NCBI GenBank assembly: GCA_017460835.1 | Contig: JAFUAD010000012.1 | Coordinates: 1 to 64,000, forward strand | DNA: 64,000 bases | DNA from: Oscillospiraceae bacterium | GTDB taxonomy: Bacteria; Bacillota; Clostridia; Oscillospirales; Ruminococcaceae | Reading direction: 5' to 3' | Part shown: positions 7,311 through 15,010 of the stretch, one piece after another | Position numbering within the stretch: position 1 is the stretch's first letter | Layout of the letters: each line of letters starts with the position of its first letter | Notes under the pieces: generated by a model | Database searches by the model: none | Seen by the model: the letters and a program-made list of their open reading frames with translations, nothing else | What the model was told of the DNA's origin: nothing | Made by a program: the position numbers and the translations under genes

Positions 7311-8246
7311 TTATTCAAAAATGTCGCTCCACTGCGGCGTTTTATGCGCAATCAGGGCGGTATAATACTGCAAAATGCCCTGCGCATCCTCAACGGTGAT
7401 CCCGTTGCTCCGCGACACATCCGCCGCCTCTGCCGCCGTGTGGATATACGGCGTCTCAAACAGCTCCGTGAGCGCCTCGTCCGTCAGCGATTTCTGCGCG
7501 ATCTGCGCAGTGTAACAGCCCAGCGTGATCTGCGCATCCTCGACACTGATCACGCCGTCGCAGTTCACATCGCCGTACAGCGGCGCCGGCTCGACCGTCA
7601 GCGTCAGTGCCTTCAGCGCGACCGAATCCGTCACAGTCTCGCTGCCGTTATACACATAAAAATCACGCTGAATCAGCGTTTGCGCGATCACATGCTGCTC
7701 GGTGCTGAGGAAGCATGTATACACCCCGGCGGGGGTATCCGCCGGAATGCGGATGTCAAAGCTGAGGAACGAGCTCTCGGGGCGATAGAGCTCGCCCGGC
7801 TTCCCGCTCATCCAGCCGGATGAGCACCACAGAACCGCATTTTCCTCGCCGGTCTCATCCGAGTGCTGCGTATACCGCCCCTCGGCATAATCCGTAAAAA
7901 AGCAGGGCTTCGGCCGATACAGCTTTTCCTTCGTCACCGGGTCAGTCCCGGCATACTCCGTTCGGCTGTCATCGCGCGTAAAATCGCCGTTTTCGATATG
8001 CAGCGGCGCATCGCTTTTCAATTGCAGCGCCATTTCCGTAATACCGGAATAGTTGTCGATATACAGCCCGCCCGGAATCACCAGATCACCCTCTGCGAGC
8101 TCGCTTTGCAGCACATAATGCCGCTCTGCGTCGATCCGGAAGGTCATCGGTTCGCTCTCCGCCGCGGATGCCGGCAGGGAGGCCGCGGCCGCTGCCGCCG
8201 CAAGACAGCATGCGGCCGAGCGCATCCAAAAAATCCGTCTGTTCAT
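7311..8246 (-). CDS. Secreted dockerin protein with a cohesin-like beta module
   Basis: The start is ATG at 8246 with GGAGGTG 8 bp upstream, giving 311 residues. Residues 1-30 are a signal peptide ending ASAAES. Residues 35-220 have beta-rich spacing like a cohesin: LVIPGGLYIDN, then ITEMALQLKSD, then FLSFDIRIPADTPAGVYTC, ending LTLTVEP. The C-terminal 90 residues are a dockerin: DVNCDGVISVEDAQITLGCY is a canonical calcium loop with its helix, and a second unit ends NGITVEDAQGILQYYTALIAHK. A cohesin plus dockerin would make this an adaptor scaffoldin, but the cohesin call rests on pattern only. It could also be a structural dockerin protein of unknown role. Confidence 0.6.
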   Translation of the reverse strand: MNRRIFWMRSAACCLAAAAAAASLPASAAESEPMTFRIDAERHYVLQSELAEGDLVIPGGLYIDNYSGITEMALQLKSDAPLHIENGDFTRDDSRTEYAGTDPVTKEKLYRPKPCFFTDYAEGRYTQHSDETGEENAVLWCSSGWMSGKPGELYRPESSFLSFDIRIPADTPAGVYTCFLSTEQHVIAQTLIQRDFYVYNGSETVTDSVALKALTLTVEPAPLYGDVNCDGVISVEDAQITLGCYTAQIAQKSLTDEALTELFETPYIHTAAEAADVSRSNGITVEDAQGILQYYTALIAHKTPQWSDIFE

Positions 8247-8362
8247 AAAAAGCACCTCCGTCAGCATAAAATGCACGGGAAAGGGGGATTCACATGCGGA
8301 AAATTCCGCCCCGCAGAATTGAGATCATCTGGGGAACTGCCCCCGCAGCGCCGTTTCTGTAC

Positions 8363-10339
8363 TCAGCAGAGGCGGCTGCCCGGCAGGAGCGTGTCATCCA
8401 GCGTGACCAGCCTGACGCTGCCGTCGGGCTGCTCGACCGAGCAGATCATGCCGCAGCTCTCCACGCCGCAGAGCTTCACGGGCTTGAGGTTCGCGACGAC
8501 CAGAAGCGTCTTTCCGACCAGCTCCTCCGGCGTATACCATTTCGCGATGCCGGAGACCACCTGCCGCTCGCCGACGCCGTCGAACAGCCTGAAGCAGAGC
8601 AGCTTATTTGATTTCTTGACCTTTTCGCAGGCAAGCACCTTTGCGACGCGGATATCGCTCTTTGCGAAGGTGTCGATGTCGATCTGCTCGGCAAAGGGCT
8701 CGGGCGCCGATTCTGCGGCTGCGGGCTCCTCAGCGGGCGCAGCCTGTGCCGCAGCGAGCTCCTTCAGCAGCGCCTCGGCATTGACGCGGACGAACATCGG
8801 CTTTGCCTCGCCGACCGCTGCGCCGTACTGCACGCCGCCGAATACGCGGCAGCGATCCAGCTCGCACTCGATCGCGCGGATCTCGTCGGTTTCGGGCGTG
8901 TGCTTCAGAATCTTCTCCGCAGTTTCCGGCATAAAGGGCTTCAGCAGGCCGCCGAGAATGCGGATGCCCGAAAGCAGATGATACATCACGCGGGCAAGGC
9001 GCGGGCGGCTCTCCGGGTTCTTTGCGAGCACCCACGGCGTTGTCTCGTCGATATACTTATTGCAGCGGCTCGCGAGCGCCATCACCGCCGCAAGCGCATC
9101 GCTGACACGGAAGCTGTCGAGATTCTCGGTCAGCTTGTCTGCCGCGGATTCCGCAATCTCCTTCAGCTCGGCGTCGCATGCCTCCTCCGGTGCTGCGGCA
9201 ATCAGGCTTTTCTCCGGGACAATCCCGCCGAAATACTGATTGACCATCGCAACAGTGCGGTTCACGAGGTTGCCGAGGGTATTGGCAAGATCGGAATTGA
9301 ATCGCTCGATCATCGACTCATAGGTGATCGAGCCGTCCTGTGCAAAGGGCATCTCCGCGAGCAGATAGTACCGCACGGCATCGACGCCGAAGCGGTCAAC
9401 GAGCTCGTCCGCATAGATCACATTGCCGCGCGATTTGCTCATCTTGTCATTGCCGAAGAGCATCCACGGGTGGCCGAACACCTTTTTCGGAATCGGTGCG
9501 CCGAGCGCATGGAGCATAATGACCCAGTAAATGCTGTGGAATCGGACGATATCCTTGCCGATGATGTGGACATCCGCCGGCCAGTATTTCTTGTAGAGCT
9601 CGCCGTGATTGCCGTTGACATCATAGCCGAGCGCCGTGATATAGTTCGAGAGCGCATCAATCCAGATATAGATCACATGCTTGTCATCAAACGGCACCGG
9701 GATGCCCCACTTGACGGTCGTGCGGGAGACGCAGAGATCCTGGAGCCCCTGCTTGATGAAATTGTTGAGCATCTCCTTCTTGCGCGCCTCGGGATAGATG
9801 AAATCGGGGTGCTCCTCGATATACTGCTCAATCCAGTCCTGATACTTCGAGAGCTTGAGGAAATAGGCCTCCTCTTTCGCATCGCGAACCTCTCTGCCGC
9901 AGTCGGGACACTTGCCGTCCTTGAGCTGCGACTCGGTCCAGAAGCTCTCGCAGGGCGTGCAGTATTTGCCGACATACTCGCCCTTGTAGATATCGCCCTG
10001 ATCGTAAAGGCGCCGGAAGATATCCTGCACGATCTTGGTGTGCTTTTCGTCGGTCGTGCGGATGAACTGGTTGTAAGAGGTATTGAGCAGGTCGCAGATT
10101 GCGCGGATCTCGCCCGCGATCTTGTCAACATGCTCCTGCGGGGTGATGCCCGCCTCCTTCGCGATTTCCTCGATCTTCTGTCCGTGCTCGTCCGTGCCCG
10201 TCAGGAAATATACATCATAGCCCTGCATCCGGCGGAAGCGCGCCAGCGCATCGGTCATCACGATCTCGTAGGTGTTGCCGATATGCGGTTTCCGGGAGGT
10301 ATAGGCGATCGCTGTTGTGAGATAATAGGGTTCATGCAT
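8363..10339 (-). CDS. metG: Methionyl-tRNA synthetase
   Basis: The 658-residue enzyme charges tRNA-Met. The class I HIGH motif appears as KPHIGNTYE near residue 16, and KMSKS as NDKMSKSRGN near 302. A zinc knuckle is visible at CTPCESFW and CPDCGRE. The last 110 residues are the C-terminal tRNA-binding domain (SDIRVAKVLACEKVKKSNKL), as expected for the long form. The start ATG at 10339 has AAAGGAG 10 bp upstream; the frame remains open beyond it by chance. Two tandem promoter copies lie upstream. No T-box leader is apparent. Isolated from other synthetases. Confidence 0.97.
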   Translation of the reverse strand: MHEPYYLTTAIAYTSRKPHIGNTYEIVMTDALARFRRMQGYDVYFLTGTDEHGQKIEEIAKEAGITPQEHVDKIAGEIRAICDLLNTSYNQFIRTTDEKHTKIVQDIFRRLYDQGDIYKGEYVGKYCTPCESFWTESQLKDGKCPDCGREVRDAKEEAYFLKLSKYQDWIEQYIEEHPDFIYPEARKKEMLNNFIKQGLQDLCVSRTTVKWGIPVPFDDKHVIYIWIDALSNYITALGYDVNGNHGELYKKYWPADVHIIGKDIVRFHSIYWVIMLHALGAPIPKKVFGHPWMLFGNDKMSKSRGNVIYADELVDRFGVDAVRYYLLAEMPFAQDGSITYESMIERFNSDLANTLGNLVNRTVAMVNQYFGGIVPEKSLIAAAPEEACDAELKEIAESAADKLTENLDSFRVSDALAAVMALASRCNKYIDETTPWVLAKNPESRPRLARVMYHLLSGIRILGGLLKPFMPETAEKILKHTPETDEIRAIECELDRCRVFGGVQYGAAVGEAKPMFVRVNAEALLKELAAAQAAPAEEPAAAESAPEPFAEQIDIDTFAKSDIRVAKVLACEKVKKSNKLLCFRLFDGVGERQVVSGIAKWYTPEELVGKTLLVVANLKPVKLCGVESCGMICSVEQPDGSVRLVTLDDTLLPGSRLC

Positions 10340-10378
10340 GAGTATGTGCTCCTTTCTGCATTTGAAGTCGATATGCCT

Positions 10379-10407
10379 ATTATAACACAATTCTCCGGAA
10401 AACGCAA
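10379..10407 (-). promoter_or_regulatory. metG promoter, proximal copy
   Basis: On the minus strand TTGCGT (10402-10407) and TATAAT (10379-10384), with an extended TG, are 17 bp apart. Transcription would start about 30 nt before the metG ATG. This promoter lies inside a 34-bp direct repeat (10380-10413) whose other copy is at 10521-10554. Confidence 0.85.
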
Positions 10408-10462
10408 TGGGAGCGGGTGAAAAAAGTATGAGTGTAAAATCATGGGAGTTGAAACGGAGCCC

Positions 10463-10505
10463 GCATGTTTGCAATGCAAACTGCGCGGTTTCACAGCATG
10501 AAACC
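10463..10505 (-). repeat. Twin-hairpin element, copy 2 (metG upstream)
   Basis: On the minus strand the stem GTTTCAT/GTGAAAC is followed by CGCGCA and the stem GTTTGCA/TGCAAAC, the same layout as 7036-7083. Transcripts from the distal metG promoter would contain it. Confidence 0.65.
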
Positions 10506-10519
10506 GGGGGCACTGCCCG

Positions 10520-10548
10520 GTTATATCACAATTCTCCGGAAAACGCAA
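10520..10548 (-). promoter_or_regulatory. metG promoter, distal copy
   Basis: The duplicated promoter keeps TTGCGT (10543-10548) and a 17-bp spacer, but its -10 is TATAAC (10520-10525), one base from the proximal copy. It should be weaker and would make a leader about 140 nt longer that includes the twin hairpins. Confidence 0.65.
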
Positions 10549-10559
10549 TGGGAGAACGC

Positions 10560-10595
10560 AAAAAAGCCCCCGCGCCGAATTTTTTCAGCGCGGGG
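10560..10595 (-). terminator. Rho-independent terminator after the small dockerin gene
   Basis: A perfect 8-bp GC stem (10568-10575 with 10588-10595), extendable by one pair, is followed by six T on the minus strand (10565-10560). It lies 24 bp past the stop of the dockerin gene and insulates the metG promoters. Confidence 0.88.
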
Positions 10596-10619
10596 ACGAA
10601 GGAGGAAAGCAGGCTTCTG

Positions 10620-11183
10620 TTATTCCCGCACCTTCACTGCATAACCGCTTTTGGAATAATAATAAAGGATCTTTTCTTCGCCGTCAACCGTTTTAATATA
10701 GGGCACGAGCTCCTCGCTTGGTTCATGCGGCCACCGGTTATACTCGTTGGCAAACACCTCCTGCGACTGCGCATCTGCACTGATCCACTCCTCAAAGGTC
10801 TGATCCGTCTTCTTTGCAATAGCATCTACATAATACTCCAGAATGGACTGCGCATCTTCAACCTCTACAATATGGTAGGTATTCTCGGATTCGCCGGTAT
10901 CCGGATACTCACGGTATCCGACCGTAATAAAGCCTTTGGCGCAGGCGAGAAGCTGCTGCTCATATGTTGCGCTTCTGTATGTCACTTCCGCATAAGAATC
11001 TGCACAGCATTGCAGTGCAAGCTGCGCATCATCCACATCGACAACGCCGTCCATCGTGATATCGCCGAGCTGATACTGCGAATAATCAACCGGCTCTGCT
11101 TCCTCGGCAAAGGCGGTTCCTCCGAGTGCGCAGCAGCCGAGCATTGCCGCGCTGAGGACTGCGAACAGTTTTTTGATTTTCAT
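10620..11183 (-). CDS. Small secreted protein with an N-terminal dockerin-like region
   Basis: The 187 residues start with a clear signal peptide (residues 1-26, ending TAFAEE). A dockerin-like calcium loop follows almost at once: LGDITMDGVVDVDDAQLALQ at about 38-57. A second half-unit, VEVEDAQSILEYYVDAIAKK, lies about 60 residues later, so the two halves are separated by an unusual insert. Residues 130-187 have no recognised fold. The second repeat closely resembles that of the cohesin-like dockerin protein at 7.3 kb. ATG 11183 has AAGGAGGG 7 bp upstream. It may be a cellulosome accessory protein; an enzymatic role cannot be seen. Confidence 0.65.
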   Translation of the reverse strand: MKIKKLFAVLSAAMLGCCALGGTAFAEEAEPVDYSQYQLGDITMDGVVDVDDAQLALQCCADSYAEVTYRSATYEQQLLACAKGFITVGYREYPDTGESENTYHIVEVEDAQSILEYYVDAIAKKTDQTFEEWISADAQSQEVFANEYNRWPHEPSEELVPYIKTVDGEEKILYYYSKSGYAVKVRE

Positions 11184-11300
11184 AATAAGCCCTCCTTTTT
11201 ATCCATTCAGCACAGCCCGTTCTGTGCCTCTCATATATAAGAACAACTTTTTTCGGAAAAGGTTACACTGTTTTTGAAAAAAATTTTCCGGCGCCCCGAT

Positions 11301-11338
11301 AAAAAATCGGCAGCAGAGCGTTTTTTGCCCTGCTGCCG
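11301..11338 (-). terminator. Rho-independent terminator of the Gld-type operon
   Basis: On the minus strand a stem of about 9 bp (CGGCAGCAG with CTGCTGCCG, 11330-11338 and 11308-11316) is followed by A and six T. It lies 14 bp past the stop of the DUF4340 gene at 11352. Confidence 0.85.
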
Positions 11339-11351
11339 CATTTTGTGCGCA

Positions 11352-12758
11352 TTATTTCATTGCATAGGTCAGTGCCTCGTGGGTCTTGGTGATGCTGTTC
11401 GTGCTGGTAAAGCGGTTCAGGCGGACGGTCTTGCCGGTATATACACCGTCGATCATCAGATAGAAATTGTTGTCCGCAAACTTGATGAATTCCAGCTTCT
11501 TCTCGGTTCCGTCCTTATAATCATAGCGAATGGTGATCGCCGGGTCGCCCTCGGGCTTTGCATCCAGATCGAGGTCGGTGAACCGCAGCAGCGTGATCGC
11601 CTGATAGAAGTCCTGATACAGCGTCAGCGTGGTGTCATCGGTGATCTCCGTGCCGTCGAGCGCATACTTCTCGTTCTCGGAATCAAGCTGAAGCTCTGCC
11701 TTCAGGTCATAGACCTCGCCCATATCGACCGAGACGCCCTTCAGGTCGTCGATGCTGACAGTCACGCAGTACGGGTTCAGGTAATCCATCAATGTCTGGT
11801 TGATCGCGGCGTAATCCGCGCGCAGAATCTTGAACACCTGCTTTGTTTTCACAAAGTAGCCGTACATTTCGGTCTCCTCCTGCCGGTCGGAGATATTCTT
11901 TCCGAACCAGATCTCCTCCTCCATCGGAGACTGCGCCTGATCGGGCGCCTTGCCGCGGAGTGTCAGCTTCATGAGCGGCTCATCGAGGCCGTAGATCGCA
12001 AGGGACTCCGGATTTTCCTGCAAATACCCCGTGACCGTCAGACGCACCAGCGTGCTCGCCAGCGTGTCGATCGCCGAGCGGTCGAGATCGAGGCTGATAT
12101 CCGGCGATCTGAGCTGCCAGATGCCGTCGCTGTCGCGCTCCGTTTCCATGACGACCTTGCCCTCCTGCTCCTGCCGGATGTAGGTCAGGCTGGCGGTGAA
12201 GGTATCGAACAGATACATATTCTTCAGCGTATTCTTCGCGACGCAGAACATCGAGCCGGAGTTATAATCAATGGTATACACATCGTTTGAGCCGTCTACC
12301 ATTGCATAGTAGGATTCATAGGTCGGGGTATTGTCGCCGACATAGAGGATATAGGGATTCTCGCTGCCGGTCTCCGTTGTGTAGACCTGCACCTTTACGG
12401 GATTGTCAAAGCCGTAGACCGAGGTATCCTGACAGTCAAAGGCGACGGTCTTCTCGGAGCTGAGGTCGCAGAATGCGTTGCAGATCGCCTGCACGGCGTA
12501 GACATTGAGGTTGAACTGATCTGCGCTGACCAGCTCCCATGTGCCGGATTCCATGCCCCAGTCAAAGGCAAAGTGTCCCTCCTCGTTGTCGATCACGATG
12601 CGCGTGACGAGGTCTATGTCGATCGAATAAAGCTGCTTGCCCTCCGCCGCCTTCTGCTGCTTCACCCTCTGCTTCGATTTGCTGTCAACAATCAGAAACA
12701 CGACGGTCAGCAGAACGGTCGTAACCGCAAGAATGATAATCCATTTGAGCTGCTTCAT
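11352..12758 (-). CDS. DUF4340 domain protein of a Gld-type ABC system
   Basis: This 468-residue protein has one N-terminal membrane helix (residues 5-24) and a large extracytoplasmic beta-rich region with two similar halves, as in the DUF4340 family. Phrases such as VYGFDNPVKVQVYT, NPYILYVGDNTPTYESYYAMVDGSNDVYTI and AIYGLDEPLMKLTL are typical: a 'Y-GLD-P' turn followed by an 'IGD' strand. The start overlaps the GldG-like stop by 4 bp (ATGA), so the two are translationally coupled. DUF4340 proteins usually accompany GldG-like proteins. The biochemical role is not known. Confidence 0.82.
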   Translation of the reverse strand: MKQLKWIIILAVTTVLLTVVFLIVDSKSKQRVKQQKAAEGKQLYSIDIDLVTRIVIDNEEGHFAFDWGMESGTWELVSADQFNLNVYAVQAICNAFCDLSSEKTVAFDCQDTSVYGFDNPVKVQVYTTETGSENPYILYVGDNTPTYESYYAMVDGSNDVYTIDYNSGSMFCVAKNTLKNMYLFDTFTASLTYIRQEQEGKVVMETERDSDGIWQLRSPDISLDLDRSAIDTLASTLVRLTVTGYLQENPESLAIYGLDEPLMKLTLRGKAPDQAQSPMEEEIWFGKNISDRQEETEMYGYFVKTKQVFKILRADYAAINQTLMDYLNPYCVTVSIDDLKGVSVDMGEVYDLKAELQLDSENEKYALDGTEITDDTTLTLYQDFYQAITLLRFTDLDLDAKPEGDPAITIRYDYKDGTEKKLEFIKFADNNFYLMIDGVYTGKTVRLNRFTSTNSITKTHEALTYAMK

Positions 12759-14251
12759 GCGTCCTTCCTCCTCAGCCAGATCACCACGCCGACCAGCGCG
12801 ATGACAACGGGGAAGCCGACGAACAGTGCGATCAGCCCGCTCGCCTCCTTCGAGCTGTTGACATAGAGGCTGTCGTGGGTGCGCTCCTTGTCCGCGATGT
12901 TCATATCGACATCGGAATCATACATCCATGTGATCGTCGCGGCGACGAGCTGCACCGGGTTGATGAAGTAATCCGTCGAATTCATGCTGTCATCGGTGAT
13001 GAATTCCGCGGTGCCGAACACGGCGAGCTTGGAATCGCTGCGCATGGAATCCTTCGAGTGCATCGCGAGCGCGAACGCCTGACCGGTGACCTCATCCAGA
13101 TCCTCATAGGTGCCGCCGTAGGGCTCCGCCTTTGCGGTGGAGGCGGTTGCGATCTGCGTGGCAATGGAGCAGGCGGTGTAATTGCTGCCGTAGAAGCTGT
13201 AAAAGCTGCGCGATGCCGGCATGAAGGTCACGAGGCCGTTGTTCATCAGCTCGTAGGTCACGTCGCCGTCCGGGACGCCGTCGCTGTTGTCGTCCTCGCC
13301 CGCATCCGTCGCGGTTTGCAGATCACAGACAAAGGTATACGGGTCATTGGAGGCATGGCGCGCGGTATCGGTCTCGCAGATGCGGTTATAGTCCATGCCG
13401 ATGCAGTAGGTGCTCATCAGGCGCTCCAGATTGGTATACGCCATCTCCGCCTGATTCGGCGTCATCATCGCGATAATATTGCCGCCGTCTTTTGTGAATG
13501 CGTAGATTTTTTCGTATTCATCCGCCGTAATGTCATACCGCGGCCCTGCGATAAACAAAACCCGGCAGTCCTCAGGCACGCTGTCCGATGTAATCAGGTT
13601 CAGCGGATAGGCGCCGTAGTTCATATTGTTGAGGTTTTTCTTGAGCGTTGCCATTTTGTCGAGCGGAATCTCGCCGTGACCCTCAAGGAAATACACAGAG
13701 GGGATCTCGCCCTCCACGACGGATTTCATATAGCCGGTAAAGTAGTTCTCCGCACGGAATTCCGCGCTGACCGTTTCGCCTTCGGCATTTTGCTTGTAGA
13801 TATACATCAGATTGCCGGGCAGGCGCTTCATGATGCCGTTGCAGACAAAGAGGAAATCGCCCCCCTGAATGTTATAGACGCCGTCGGGGTTGAGCTGACG
13901 CAGGCGATCCGGCTCAAGGTCGGGATCGAATGCGACCAGATTGAAGCTGTCGTGCTCATCGTATGCCAGCAGCGTCCGGTACAGCGCGAGCCATTCCAGA
14001 TCGTTCTCAAGCTCGTCCATATCCTGAAGGAAATACACATCGACGACGACGCCCTCGGAATCGAGCCGATCGAGGTAATCGGTCGTGGTCTTGCTCAGCG
14101 TGTAAAGCGAATTCGAGCTCATGTCGAAATTGTAGTCCATCCGGTCAAAGATCAGATTGAGCGGGACTGCGGCTGCGAGCACCATCAGCGCCAGCAGCCA
14201 TGCCAGAAGCGTATATCTTCTGTTTTTGCTGTTTACAGATTGCTTTTTCAT
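12755..14251 (-). CDS. GldG-like ABC transporter auxiliary protein
   Basis: The 498 residues have a membrane helix near 12-33, a large extracytoplasmic domain, and a second helix near 470-491 ending in a basic tail. The layout and phrases such as YTLSKTTTDYLDRL, YFLEGHGEIPLD, VLFIAGPRYDITADEYEKI and FTKDGGNIIAMMTP match the GldG/ABC_transp_aux family. In Bacteroidetes GldG works with GldA and GldF in gliding. Here, in a Firmicute, the same trio must do something else. The ribosome site is GAGGAGAG; the gap to the permease is 24 bp. Confidence 0.85.
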   Translation of the reverse strand: MKKQSVNSKNRRYTLLAWLLALMVLAAAVPLNLIFDRMDYNFDMSSNSLYTLSKTTTDYLDRLDSEGVVVDVYFLQDMDELENDLEWLALYRTLLAYDEHDSFNLVAFDPDLEPDRLRQLNPDGVYNIQGGDFLFVCNGIMKRLPGNLMYIYKQNAEGETVSAEFRAENYFTGYMKSVVEGEIPSVYFLEGHGEIPLDKMATLKKNLNNMNYGAYPLNLITSDSVPEDCRVLFIAGPRYDITADEYEKIYAFTKDGGNIIAMMTPNQAEMAYTNLERLMSTYCIGMDYNRICETDTARHASNDPYTFVCDLQTATDAGEDDNSDGVPDGDVTYELMNNGLVTFMPASRSFYSFYGSNYTACSIATQIATASTAKAEPYGGTYEDLDEVTGQAFALAMHSKDSMRSDSKLAVFGTAEFITDDSMNSTDYFINPVQLVAATITWMYDSDVDMNIADKERTHDSLYVNSSKEASGLIALFVGFPVVIALVGVVIWLRRKDA

Positions 14252-14275
14252 TGCTTTCGCTCTCCTCCTCCCCGG

Positions 14276-15010
14276 TTATCCGCGGCTCCAGCGGCGCTTT
14301 TCAATGATGATGACCGTCCAGACGAACACCACGGCGGAAAGCGACAGGAAGAAGACCAGATCGGAAAGGCTGAACAGCCCCAGTGCAAATTTTCCGAAGC
14401 GGCGCTGCGTCGAGAACCACTCAAAGACCCGCGCAGCGACCGGGAACGACTGCACCAGTGCAGAATCCGTGAAGTTATCAAGGAAGATCACGATGATCAT
14501 GGCGCCCTCGCCCAGAACAGCCGCGATGATCGGGCTGTCGGTCAGCGCGGACATCATCATGCCGATCGCGATACAGACCACGCCCCAGAGGAAGAATCCG
14601 AGATAGCCGCAGAGCAGCGTCGGGCCGATCACGGCGCCGTGCCAGAGCGCGATCAGCGGGAAGAACAGCGTCAGCGCCAGCATCAGCAGGAACACGGTCA
14701 CGACGGCAAGGAACTTTGCAAGCACGACCCCCGTAATCGTGATCGGCGCGGAAAGCCAGAGCGTTTCCGTGTGAGACTTGCGCTCCTCGGAAAAGGTGCG
14801 CATGGTCAGCAGCGGAATCATAAAGATAAAATAGAAGAAATTGCTGTAAAAGATATCGGTTGAAAATGAAAAGAGCAGCACATTGGAATTCATCGTGGAA
14901 ATGGCGTTGATAAAGAACAGCGAGAACACCATCAGGAACAGTGCGCTGACCACATACGCAAACGGCGAGAGGAAATACGACTGAACCTCCTTTTTATAAA
15001 GCGCAAACAT
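14276..15010 (-). CDS. GldF-like ABC transporter permease
   Basis: This 244-residue membrane protein has six predicted helices and the ABC-2 permease start MFALYKKEVQSYFLSPFAYV, which is typical of GldF-like subunits. The first cytoplasmic loop contains RTFSEERKSHTETLWLSAPI, the usual coupling region of this family. Its ATG overlaps the stop of the ATPase gene by one base (TGATG), so the two are translationally coupled. It would form the membrane channel with the ATPase upstream and the GldG and DUF4340 proteins downstream. Substrate unknown. Confidence 0.87.
   Translation of the reverse strand: MFALYKKEVQSYFLSPFAYVVSALFLMVFSLFFINAISTMNSNVLLFSFSTDIFYSNFFYFIFMIPLLTMRTFSEERKSHTETLWLSAPITITGVVLAKFLAVVTVFLLMLALTLFFPLIALWHGAVIGPTLLCGYLGFFLWGVVCIAIGMMMSALTDSPIIAAVLGEGAMIIVIFLDNFTDSALVQSFPVAARVFEWFSTQRRFGKFALGLFSLSDLVFFLSLSAVVFVWTVIIIEKRRWSRG

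Larger units (their letters stand above)
10380..10554. repeat. 34-bp direct repeat duplicating the metG promoter
   Basis: Segments 10380-10413 and 10521-10554 match at 33 of 34 positions. Between them are 107 bp that contain a twin-hairpin element (10463-10505) related to the one in the rlmA leader. The arrangement suggests a local duplication or an insertion with duplicated flanks. Both copies carry a complete promoter facing metG. Confidence 0.85.
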
